Below are positions 52,671-60,810 of a DNA stretch of 64,000 bases, one piece after another. The translations under genes and the position numbers were made by a program. A model generated the notes under the pieces. That model did not search any database. It was not told the DNA's origin and saw only the letters and a list, made by a program, of their open reading frames with translations. Source of the DNA: Bacteroidales bacterium (GTDB taxonomy: Bacteria; Bacteroidota; Bacteroidia; Bacteroidales; GCA-2748055); the NCBI GenBank assembly GCA_021738565.1, contig JAIPBT010000009.1, positions 45,978 through 109,977 on the forward strand. Reading direction: 5' to 3'. The number at the start of each line of letters is the position of its first letter. Positions within the stretch are counted from its first letter, which is position 1.

Positions 52671-53897
52671 TTATTTTTGTTCCCTGGCCCAATCGGGAGA
52701 ATCACTCAGTACAGGCATCCTACGGATAACCCACCTGAAGATCCATATCTCAGCGAAAAGGACCGTAAGTGTCACAACGATCTCCATCCATGAAGGCACA
52801 TAGGGCACTGCTGCATCCCACCTATAGCCAATAACCGTAACATTCAACCGGTTGATGATGATCCCTATCATGGTGATCAGCGCTGCAACCTTGATCAGTG
52901 TTACCTGGTATCGCCTGTAGCTAATGAAGTACAGCACCATTGGAAAGGTTACAAATACCAGCATCTCGGTTAGATACCACAAGCCCATGCGGGTCCCAAT
53001 GTATTCCCAGTTCTTGCCATGAACAAATACGATGACCTGCAGGAAGAGATAGATGAACAAGGCAAAGGCACAGATCTTCGACAGGCCATGAACGATGCTG
53101 TCGTGTGATTCTCTGTTCTCCTTGCTCAATTTATTGTGAAAGACCCTGTGGCTTATGGATCCTTCAAAAATTACCATTGACAGTCCGGCAAATACGCTGG
53201 AAACCAAAAAGAGCAAGGGAATGAATTCGTTGTACCACAAAGGATGAATTTTTTCTTTCGCCATCAGGAACAGGGCGCCAAGGCCCGACTGGTGAAGCAT
53301 GGAAAGGGTGATCCCGAAGATTACCGCCGCCAGTGTCATTCCTGAAAGGATCTTTCTTGCCCTCCTGGCCCCGATCCACTCTGCGATGGCAGGTGAAAAC
53401 TCGATCAGCTGCGCGATCATATACAGCAGGAAATGCCATGCCACCAGGAACAGGACGGAACTTACGCCAAAGCTGTTCCCGATGATCGGGTTGATCACGT
53501 TCCATGGTTTCCCCAGATCCAGCAGCAATGCCCCGGCATAGAATACGTAGGCAAGAAACCCGTTCAGCACGGTGACCCTGACAATGGGTTTGTACTTTTT
53601 TACATTTAAAATATAGACTATGAACGTTAGTACATAGGCGCCACCGGCAAAAGCCACTCCTGTCACCACATCAAACCCGATCCACAATCCCCATGGCACC
53701 TCCTGGGTCAGGTTGGTTATGGAACCGATCCCCTTTGCAAACCTGATCACGATCAGCACGACCCCCAGTGTCATTACCGGCACCGAGATCATATTGAACC
53801 ATGTAAATATGCTGCCTTTCGGCCTAAATTCGGCAGCCAGGAATTTTCTCACTGACATGCCTTCGCGAACTTGTGCGATATCTTTTGAATTACTCAT
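52671..53897 (-). CDS. HybB/NrfD-like membrane quinone-interacting subunit
   Basis: The 408-residue protein has about ten membrane helices and matches the NrfD/HybB/PsrC family that links a membrane quinone pool to a periplasmic Fe-S subunit. Family parts are WGLWIGFDVVTGVAFAGGAYVLTFIVYILNVKKY, LLDLGKPWNVINPI and SVLFLVAWHFLLYMIAQLIEFSPAI. The start at 53897 (MSNSKDIAQVREGM) overlaps the stop of the ferredoxin gene by 8 bases, so synthesis is coupled. It is the membrane half of the ferredoxin upstream. Confidence 0.9.
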   Translation of the reverse strand: MSNSKDIAQVREGMSVRKFLAAEFRPKGSIFTWFNMISVPVMTLGVVLIVIRFAKGIGSITNLTQEVPWGLWIGFDVVTGVAFAGGAYVLTFIVYILNVKKYKPIVRVTVLNGFLAYVFYAGALLLDLGKPWNVINPIIGNSFGVSSVLFLVAWHFLLYMIAQLIEFSPAIAEWIGARRARKILSGMTLAAVIFGITLSMLHQSGLGALFLMAKEKIHPLWYNEFIPLLFLVSSVFAGLSMVIFEGSISHRVFHNKLSKENRESHDSIVHGLSKICAFALFIYLFLQVIVFVHGKNWEYIGTRMGLWYLTEMLVFVTFPMVLYFISYRRYQVTLIKVAALITMIGIIINRLNVTVIGYRWDAAVPYVPSWMEIVVTLTVLFAEIWIFRWVIRRMPVLSDSPDWAREQK

Positions 53898-54762
53898 TTT
53901 CCTCGTCTTGATTTGAATTGTTTTTAGTTGCATTATGTATTCCCAGCAATACAGCAGGCGCCACCACGAAAACAGAGGGCACGCTGTACAAAAATCCCTT
54001 TGTCAGTTCCGGGTACGGTTTCTTCTGAATTTTCGTATTGAATCCCAATTCTTCAAATGGAACCGCCGAAAGATAGAGCCATCCTGTACCTCCTGCTTCA
54101 TGCTCACCATAGATCACGTCGTGGTACATTCCCGGAAAATCGGCTATTCTTTGCCTTGCTTCTGCGATCAGTTCCCTTCGCGTCCCGAATTTCAATGCTT
54201 CAGCGGGACAGGCTTCAACACATGCCGGCAATTTCCCCTCTTTCACCCTTTCAAAACACATGTCGCATTTCTGTATCTTCGGGTTGGGACTGTGGTATTC
54301 AAATTTCGGGGCATCGAACGGACAGGAGACCATGCAGTACCTGCACCCCATGCATTTTTCCTCACGCCAGATCACCGATCCGTCTTCTGTCTTATACATC
54401 GCCTTTGTCAGGCAGGCAGCCGCACATGCCGGTTGTGCACATTGCATGCACTGTGTCTTTACAAAGAATTCTCCCTCTGAGGTTTCATATGCGTTCACCA
54501 CGGTACGCCGGTTCTCATTGGCCTTCCTGATCTTACCCACTTCGGGGACATCATCAATGGCAACCTCCGGCAGTCCGTTTGCCTCTGCACAGGCTATTTC
54601 ACATCCCTGGCAACCTGCACACCAGGTAGAATCATACAGGATACCGTAAAATTCTTTGTCATCCGCTTCCGGCGCAGTCTCAGCACCAAGCTTTGTCCCT
54701 GTTCCCAGGGCTGCCCCGGTAAGGCCCAACGCCTTTAAAAAAATTCTTCTGTTAACTCCCAT
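53890..54762 (-). CDS. HybA-like four-cluster ferredoxin
   Basis: The 290-residue protein has a Tat-type start (NRRIFLKALGLTGAALG), so it is exported folded. Four [4Fe-4S] motifs are seen: CAGCQGCEIAC, CMQCAQPACAAAC, CMGCRYCMVSC and CDMCFERVKEGKLPACVEAC. A C-terminal hydrophobic helix (LYSVPSVFVVAPAVLLGI, about residue 255) anchors it. This is the electron-transfer subunit type of HybA/NrfC. A molybdopterin or hydrogenase catalytic subunit is not encoded in the window, so its electron partner is unknown. Confidence 0.9.
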   Translation of the reverse strand: MGVNRRIFLKALGLTGAALGTGTKLGAETAPEADDKEFYGILYDSTWCAGCQGCEIACAEANGLPEVAIDDVPEVGKIRKANENRRTVVNAYETSEGEFFVKTQCMQCAQPACAAACLTKAMYKTEDGSVIWREEKCMGCRYCMVSCPFDAPKFEYHSPNPKIQKCDMCFERVKEGKLPACVEACPAEALKFGTRRELIAEARQRIADFPGMYHDVIYGEHEAGGTGWLYLSAVPFEELGFNTKIQKKPYPELTKGFLYSVPSVFVVAPAVLLGIHNATKNNSNQDEENE

Positions 54763-55125
54763 TGTTTTATTTTTTTCGTTAATTAGTGTCTGTCCATAAA
54801 GTCCGATAGCTGCATTGCTGCAAAAATCTTAAATCCTCGAATACGTTAGTATACTGCGGTTTAATATTTTTGCGCGCTTTGCTCTCGAACTTTATGATCC
54901 AGCCACTCCAACTTTATTGACAAGCACTAATTATGCTTGCAAGCACAGTTATTATATTATATGATTTTCTTTCTGACATTAGAGTCTGTCAATATAGTCC
55001 GGGGGCTGGATCATAATGTTCGAGATCAAGGCATGCGAAGTCGGGAAATGCGGAGTTTACTATGGTAAATGAGCAATTTACCGACGAGCATAACGATGAT
55101 ATCGGACATTATGGACAGACCCCAA
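54763..55125. repeat. Two diverged inverted copies of a ~145-base palindromic element
   Basis: This gap has no gene. Bases 54784-54929 and 54981-55123 are inverted relatives: both have GTCTGTCCATAA-GTCCGATA at one end and TTATGATCCAGCC with a TGACA end on the other. Each is also roughly palindromic by itself (GTGTCTGTCCATAAAGTCC at one end, GGACTTTAT-like CAACTTTATTGACAAGCAC at the other). A degenerate copy of the 24-base repeat lies between them (54959-54981). Confidence 0.65.
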
Positions 55126-56808
55126 TTATTTATTTTTTAAAAAACCTGTTTGAAACTCCTCCCACGCTTCGGGTCCGAACTGTTCCAGCAATCCCTTATT
55201 TACTTCACCGCCATCCTGCAGCACCACCTCTTTTCTTGCAAATGGTTTCAATCCCGTCATAACAAAATCCCTCAACCGCTCGAACTCCTTCTTTATCCAG
55301 TCGGCATAATTCTCACTCATGAAAACCAATTCCATTTCCAGTTTCCAGTTGTCGGGCTCGATCAGGTAGATCCATCCCCTGTCATAGGGTGAGGAATTGA
55401 TCAGTCCGGGATTTTCTTCCAGCTCCCTGTTGTATGTTCTGATCACCCCAGAAACAGGAGATTTAATGTCCAGGGTCTTGCCGTTCTGGATCAGTGAGAA
55501 CACCTTCTCCCCGCGTTTGACTTTCTCTCCCGGTTCCTTTAACCTGATCCTCGTAACAGAACCGGTTACATGTTGCAAAAAATCATCAACACCGATGCTT
55601 ATGTTTCCATTCCTCTCCATATAGGCCCAGGTATGTGACCGGTCGAAAAAATATCCCCCGGGAACCGAACCGGGATCGTCCCTGAAAGCTCCTGAGGAAA
55701 TACGGATGATGCCCTCACCTGACCGGTCTCTCTTGCGGCTGAATAGACGAATGACCAGGTAGCTGATAAGTACGATCCCGACTGCCAGGAGTAAAATGAC
55801 AAGCACCCCGGATGACCTTGAATAGTTGGGGGCCTTTGTAACAACTTCTCCAACCGGTGCACTGAGTCCCGCGAGAACCGCACTTCTCTCGTTCTCAAGC
55901 AGGGAGGAATAGCCGTTGTTGTCAAAATATTGCTGTCCATCTGTAACCAGCCAGCTTAAAAAGACCAACTCTTCATCTGCAAGCAGACGCTGGTTGTAAA
56001 CACCATAGATACGGCTGTAAAGTGAAGCAGGGTATTTCCCAATCCACACTCCCCTTGAGAGCTCTTCAACGCTCCCGTAAAACTGCTCAAAATGGTCCAC
56101 CTGGTTGTTGTCGTTCATGTCGACCGGTATGGCTGTTACCAGTCCGGTATGCTCCGATTGCATATTTTGCAACTGTGCCAAAGTGCAAAAGCCAATGCCG
56201 TACCTGTCCGTCGAAACAGCATGCATGACCGCATCACAGTTGTCCATCACAATCCCGTTCAGTTGTCCTGATGGCTCATTCAAAAACTCCCTCAGGTAGA
56301 GATCAAAAGAAGGGTCGGTGATCCGGTAAGCATTGAGCCCTGCCCCGCTGTTGTTGCCAAGGACATCACCCCATGCTATGCTTCCTTCAGCAATGAAAGG
56401 CAACGTAAACTCACCCGGGGAGATCCCCTTTTTCAATATCTCATCCAGAAAAGGATTGTCCGGGTTCATCACAGGCACAAAAACCTCACGGCCCACAACT
56501 GAAACCCGCAGATCCCTGGAACTGAGATGATCAAGATCCTCTTTCTTCAATATCGCCAGGTTTCCCGGGATCTTCAGGTACTTGTTCATATCCTGGTCCC
56601 CGGGTTGCAATAGGTCAACGGATATGTCCGGATGTTCCTCAGAAAAGGCATTCACACATTCATTTGCCAGGTCCTGGAGGTCCTGATTACAAATGAGCTG
56701 TATCTTTTGCTGCTGATCCTGGTCAACCACAGGCGACCTTGCATTCGACGGAGCATTGAATGCTGCCATCGCCATTGCACAAATAACTACAATTAAATTT
56801 TTCATCAT
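55126..56808 (-). CDS. PstS-like periplasmic domain fused to a GcvH-like domain
   Basis: The 560-residue protein combines three parts: a signal peptide (about 1-24); a periplasmic substrate-binding domain like phosphate-ABC binding proteins (about 35-310, with NNSGAGLNAYRITDPSFD and YGIGFCTLAQLQNM); a single membrane helix (SGVLVILLLAVGIVLISYLVIRLF, 334-355); and a cytoplasmic GcvH-like domain (386-510, HTWAYMERNGNISIGVDDFL; NGKTLDIKSPVSGVI with Lys444; INSSPYDRGWIYLIEP). The end VVLQDGGEVNKGLLEQFGPEAWEEF repeats the tail of the 237-residue protein at 51922. No standard family is known to me with this order. Confidence 0.8.
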   Translation of the reverse strand: MMKNLIVVICAMAMAAFNAPSNARSPVVDQDQQQKIQLICNQDLQDLANECVNAFSEEHPDISVDLLQPGDQDMNKYLKIPGNLAILKKEDLDHLSSRDLRVSVVGREVFVPVMNPDNPFLDEILKKGISPGEFTLPFIAEGSIAWGDVLGNNSGAGLNAYRITDPSFDLYLREFLNEPSGQLNGIVMDNCDAVMHAVSTDRYGIGFCTLAQLQNMQSEHTGLVTAIPVDMNDNNQVDHFEQFYGSVEELSRGVWIGKYPASLYSRIYGVYNQRLLADEELVFLSWLVTDGQQYFDNNGYSSLLENERSAVLAGLSAPVGEVVTKAPNYSRSSGVLVILLLAVGIVLISYLVIRLFSRKRDRSGEGIIRISSGAFRDDPGSVPGGYFFDRSHTWAYMERNGNISIGVDDFLQHVTGSVTRIRLKEPGEKVKRGEKVFSLIQNGKTLDIKSPVSGVIRTYNRELEENPGLINSSPYDRGWIYLIEPDNWKLEMELVFMSENYADWIKKEFERLRDFVMTGLKPFARKEVVLQDGGEVNKGLLEQFGPEAWEEFQTGFLKNK

Positions 56809-57496
56809 TCCGGTGTTTGTGTTGTTTCAAATAAAATATTCCCGGAACATCTATTACAAACAGGATGCCATACAGGTATATCATGCTGTTTTACTGATAC
56901 TTATCTTATTCGGGAGAAGAGAAAGAATGGAGGGTGAGTGTTGTTTTTTTCAACACTGATAATTATTGAGTGTGTGATCTAATTGATTTACTGATCTTTG
57001 GGAAGTCTGTGGTTTTTTTCAACGCATGTTGATTTTTTCAGCACCTGGGCATGTATATTATTGGTTTTATGAATATTATGTCTTATGTATTATTACACAA
57101 AGTTTCACAAAGAAAACACGAAGATCACTAAGGTATGAGATTCTTATGAAATTGCTTCGCGACCATTATTACACAAAGTTTCACAAAGAAAACACGAAGA
57201 TTCCGAAGATTTATTCTCAGTTACAAAGAGAACTACGAAGATAATAGCGAACTACAGTGAAATTCCTTTGTGGTCCTTTGTGATTTCTTTGTGCGACTTC
57301 GTGTAATAGTCTGAACCCGGATTACACAGATTATTGGATTACAGGATTTCATCTATTGAACAACTTTATGTAACAGTAAAAATCAGTTCGACGGTTCGAC
57401 AGTTCGACTGTAAATGATCAACGGACCTGGCTAAATAGTATCTGATATACCGCATCACCGCATCACCGCAACACATTAACAAGCAACCAGCAACCC
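56809..57496. repeat. Intergenic repeats between the redox module and the GH9 gene
   Basis: No gene is seen. Two nearly identical TTACACAAAGTTTCACAAAG blocks with ACGAAGAT ends lie at about 57090-57132 and 57170-57203. The ~80-base block 57309-57387 (GTCTGAACCCGGATTACACA ... CAGT) recurs at 63090-63168. A core repeat copy with GGTTCGACAGTTCGAC arms follows at 57371-57480, just before the GH9 stop. Confidence 0.7.
56856..56870 (-). promoter_or_regulatory. Possible sigma-54 promoter of the PstS/GcvH fusion gene
   Basis: Read on the minus strand, TGGCATCCTGTTTGT has GG, ten bases, then GT. The sigma-54 consensus TGGCACG-N4-TTGC has GG-N10-GC, so only the last base of the -12 dinucleotide differs. 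The site lies 48 bases before the start at 56808. An NtrC-type activator is encoded in the same cluster. Confidence 0.4.
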
Positions 57497-59986
57497 CTAC
57501 CTCAGCAACTCCTCCACCGCTTTCACTGCAAAGATATAGCTGGCTCCCATGGAGATCACGTATTCGTTCTCTCCCCACAGGAAGGGCCAGTCTTCCTTGT
57601 TCTCGGGGAAGTCCGGCGGAAGGATCAGCGAGCCGGGAACAATGCCTCCGGCAATGTAGGAGTAGTCAGCCCTGTTCATTCCGTAGGCCACCATCTTTGA
57701 CCGTACGCCGACCCCTGAAACAAAGGATATGTTATGACCCGGATGGCATCCATACAGGTAATTCAGACCTTTGAAAACATCCTCTTTTTCAATGATCTCC
57801 GGGAATGCCTTGTAGAGGTAATAATTGGTGACGGAATGTCCCATCACCGATCCGTTTCCTGCCCAGCCTCCCCGGGTGATGGGAACACCAAACGGATTTT
57901 TAAATTGTATGGAATCGATCTCTGCCTTGTGTTTTTTAACCAGTCCCTCAATGGTGTTTAGATATTCACCATCCATGTAAGGGATCGCCCTGACGGCCAG
58001 CGGGGCAACACCACGGAAAAAGCGCTCCATCAGCGGTATTTTCTCCGCTACAGCATTGCTGTATTTTTCATCACCCGTTGCCTCCAGCAGTTCAACCGCG
58101 GCCCTCAGCTGCTCCACCTGCAGAAACCCGCCGGTTGTGTTCCCCACCCTGAAAACATCCGGTTCTTTCGAATTCTCTTCATCCCAAACCTTCTTCGCTG
58201 TTTTGAGGCATTCCACCGCAAAAGCGGGATTGTACTCCTTCAGCGCCCTGAACGTGGCTGCAAGCGCGGCGGCAGATCCGTAATTCAATGACGATGACCT
58301 GTTCGTAAATGCCCAGCGGTCGTCTGGAACACCGCTGTAGCGGCCGTCCGACTGTGTTTCGGAGAACCGTGGATCATAGATCATATTGTCGGTCATTGTA
58401 AGCGCGTCCCCCAGGTGGGTGTACTGTGAGATATCGGGAACGATGATCCCGGGGATGGCATGTCCAACGGCTTTGTGCTGTGCCAGCAGCCCGATGGCCC
58501 CGTGCTCGATCTGCTGAAGCAGGTCGGACCTTCCATCCGGCACGTGGATGTCCACGTATTTCCTGTCATAGTCCACCAGCGTCTGGTCCCTCTCGATTCC
58601 GAAATTCTCCCAAACCTGTACCAGTCCCATTACCGCCCCGTACTGTGTCTGTGTGCGGATATCATAATCGCCTGCATCGAACCACCCGCCAACATTCAAC
58701 CCGGGTATATGTTCGCCCGGCTTGTAGCGGGTATCCGTAGTAGGACCCTGTCCGTACAGGTCGAAATGCTCATGGTTCACCGGCGCCTGTCTTGCATCAT
58801 CCAGGTGGGAGGCGCCGTGCCACACCCGGTAGGCCTCGTTAACCAACACGTGGTCCATCTGCACGGGGAAGTAAATGTCGAGCGTGGGCTGCCAGGCATT
58901 TTTATACACGTTCTCTGAGACCAGGATCGGGTCACTGCGCACCCCGGCATATTCGATGACATAGGTTCCCTCCTTAGTTATTTCAGAAAAGTCGAAGGTC
59001 ACGTAGTTGTACCTCAGGTATGGTCCCCATTCCTCAACCTTTCCGCGGGTGACCCCCTGCAATGTGCCGTCGGGACGAACTTCAAACAGCTCTGCATTTT
59101 TGACGATCCGGCTGTTCCTGTCCAGTTCTATCACCGCCACCTTCTGCTGGCCGGGATGGTATCCCACCTGCGAGTGTGCGATCATCGGCTTTCTTTGCCA
59201 GTTATCAATGGCATTGGCGCGCAGCTTCCACTCAACAACGGCGCCTGTCTTCCCTGCCGGGATCATTGTCCGCGCCACGAACCAGCCATTCTGTGCCTTG
59301 TTCCTTCCGTCGTAAAAGCTGATATCGCCGGAGTGTGTTGTCAGCCTGATGTTCATTTCCGGGTCATCCGGCGCCAGCACAAGCTCCCTGCCGGTTGCCA
59401 GCGGCAGCGGCCGCGTGGTCCCGTTGCTCAATTTTTCCATGGATCCGGCGGCATAGATGGGAAAAGCATGCACCTTTTCGTCCATCATGAAGGTCTTGTT
59501 GAAATATGCCGATGGCAGGAACTCCAGGTTGAATCCCGCCCTGCCCTCCAGTGAAGCCGGCAGGGGCTCATCCAGCAGAACCCTGATGGCAAGCGCCCCC
59601 TCTTCAATTTCCGCGCTGATCCTGTAGGTGAATCCGTGACCGGGGTATTCCAGTATGGCCTCGATCACCTGTCCGGCCGAATCCACGTTTCGTTCAACAA
59701 AAACAGGGATCGGGTCCCATTGCTCGGGGGTCGGACTGAGCCGTACATCCCCGTTTGTGACGGTGCGGACCTCGTGGTGGATCACCTCGATCCCGCTCAT
59801 CTTGGAATCGCCGAACAACCCGTTGTACCAATTGCTGAATACCAGGTAGTTGACCCCGGGGGCTTCAAAGTAACCGGATTCGTTCAACACGGGGGCTTGG
59901 GTGGTTCCGGCATGGTTGCATCCTGAAAAGGAGAGTAATAGAATGGAAATCGAAAAGAGAGCGATCATGGATTTTAAAGGTTTCAT
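57497..59986 (-). CDS. GH9 glycoside hydrolase (cellulase-type) lipoprotein
   Basis: The start at 59986 gives a lipoprotein signal (SMIALFSISILLLSFSGCNHAG) and 829 residues; longer frames come from repeats. The N-terminal half resembles an immunoglobulin-like CelD domain (VEEWGPYLRYNYVTFDFSEITKEGTYVIEYAG). The GH9 barrel follows, with GGWFDAGDYDIRTQTQY (catalytic Asp pair), GYGSAAAL-like SLNYGSAAALAATFRALKEYN, YLYGCHPGHNISFVSGVG and the C-terminal WGENEYVISMGASYIFAV with the catalytic Glu. It is probably a surface-exposed beta-glucanase. It is a single gene framed by repeats. Confidence 0.85.
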   Translation of the reverse strand: MKPLKSMIALFSISILLLSFSGCNHAGTTQAPVLNESGYFEAPGVNYLVFSNWYNGLFGDSKMSGIEVIHHEVRTVTNGDVRLSPTPEQWDPIPVFVERNVDSAGQVIEAILEYPGHGFTYRISAEIEEGALAIRVLLDEPLPASLEGRAGFNLEFLPSAYFNKTFMMDEKVHAFPIYAAGSMEKLSNGTTRPLPLATGRELVLAPDDPEMNIRLTTHSGDISFYDGRNKAQNGWFVARTMIPAGKTGAVVEWKLRANAIDNWQRKPMIAHSQVGYHPGQQKVAVIELDRNSRIVKNAELFEVRPDGTLQGVTRGKVEEWGPYLRYNYVTFDFSEITKEGTYVIEYAGVRSDPILVSENVYKNAWQPTLDIYFPVQMDHVLVNEAYRVWHGASHLDDARQAPVNHEHFDLYGQGPTTDTRYKPGEHIPGLNVGGWFDAGDYDIRTQTQYGAVMGLVQVWENFGIERDQTLVDYDRKYVDIHVPDGRSDLLQQIEHGAIGLLAQHKAVGHAIPGIIVPDISQYTHLGDALTMTDNMIYDPRFSETQSDGRYSGVPDDRWAFTNRSSSLNYGSAAALAATFRALKEYNPAFAVECLKTAKKVWDEENSKEPDVFRVGNTTGGFLQVEQLRAAVELLEATGDEKYSNAVAEKIPLMERFFRGVAPLAVRAIPYMDGEYLNTIEGLVKKHKAEIDSIQFKNPFGVPITRGGWAGNGSVMGHSVTNYYLYKAFPEIIEKEDVFKGLNYLYGCHPGHNISFVSGVGVRSKMVAYGMNRADYSYIAGGIVPGSLILPPDFPENKEDWPFLWGENEYVISMGASYIFAVKAVEELLR

Positions 59987-60810
59987 GGCGGTAGGTTTGG
60001 GTTCATATTGAAATGGTGTTGGGATTTGCAGCAGATGTAGGTTCAAATATAGAAAAAATATGCCACGCATAATCATGCGTGGGTACTTCAAATATAGGAA
60101 AAATATGCCAATGATAGCCACGCATAATGATGTGGGGGTACTATTGGGGCGTTGCCCCAAACCCCAGTTCCTTTTTTTTACTCGCAAATTATAAATATTT
60201 TATATGGTGCTCGTGAGCTCGCTACGCTCGGTTCTTGATAAAAAAAAGAACCAAAAAAAATCAAGAATGATTTAAACGAGTCCAACCAGGCTAAGAAAAC
60301 ACAACGCAGTATGCCCGCTGGGCATCGCAGGTTTAAGATCGAAACAGGGGGCCATCGAAATCATTCGCCCAACGCTCGGAAGCAATCCATTTAAATAACA
60401 GCTGAACAGATACTTATAGCTTATATTCTTTGTGGTCCTTTGTGACTTCTTTGTGGATCTTTGTGTAATAGTAAAAATCAGTTGGTCGGTGAGACAGTGA
60501 GACAGTATAATCAACGGATATGGCTGTAAAGTATTTGACGTACCGCAACACCGCATCACTGCATCACCGCAACACATTAACAAGCAACCCACCTACGCCA
60601 AAGCTACGGTGGACGAAGCCCACCTTCGCTAAAGCCTCTGGCGGAGGCCTCGCCCAGCGCGCGGGGGCTATTTATTTAATTGATTGCCACGCATAATGAT
60701 GTGGGGGTACGATGATGATTGCCACGGATATTGATGTACGATGAGTGCCACATAATGATGCGTGGCTACGTAATTTATTGTATCTTTATTATTCGATTAA
60801 CCAATCTTTC
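59987..60810. repeat. Intergenic repeats between GH9 and GH5-like genes
   Basis: No gene was found in this stretch. It contains repeated palindromes CCACGCAtaatcATGCGTGG (60063-60082) with related CCACGCATAATGATG units at 60118, 60687 and 60752, an 80-base 'aacagctgaacagatacttatagc ... tttgtgtaatag' block (60382-60473) that recurs at 63290-63380, and a core repeat copy (60466-60590). Repeated AAATATAGGAAAAATATGCC occurs at 60045 and 60091. Confidence 0.65.

Noticed and set aside
53890..54762. Uptake-hydrogenase operon (hybA/hybB)
   Set aside because: No hydrogenase large or small subunit and no maturation gene is present; the pair is only HybA/HybB-like.
54784..55123. An insertion sequence in front of the ferredoxin gene
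   Set aside because: No transposase frame is present in the 363 bases; the elements are palindromic and too short.
59987..60187. A 67-residue extension of the GH9 gene
   Set aside because: It consists of repeat-derived residues and precedes a normal lipoprotein signal peptide at 59986.
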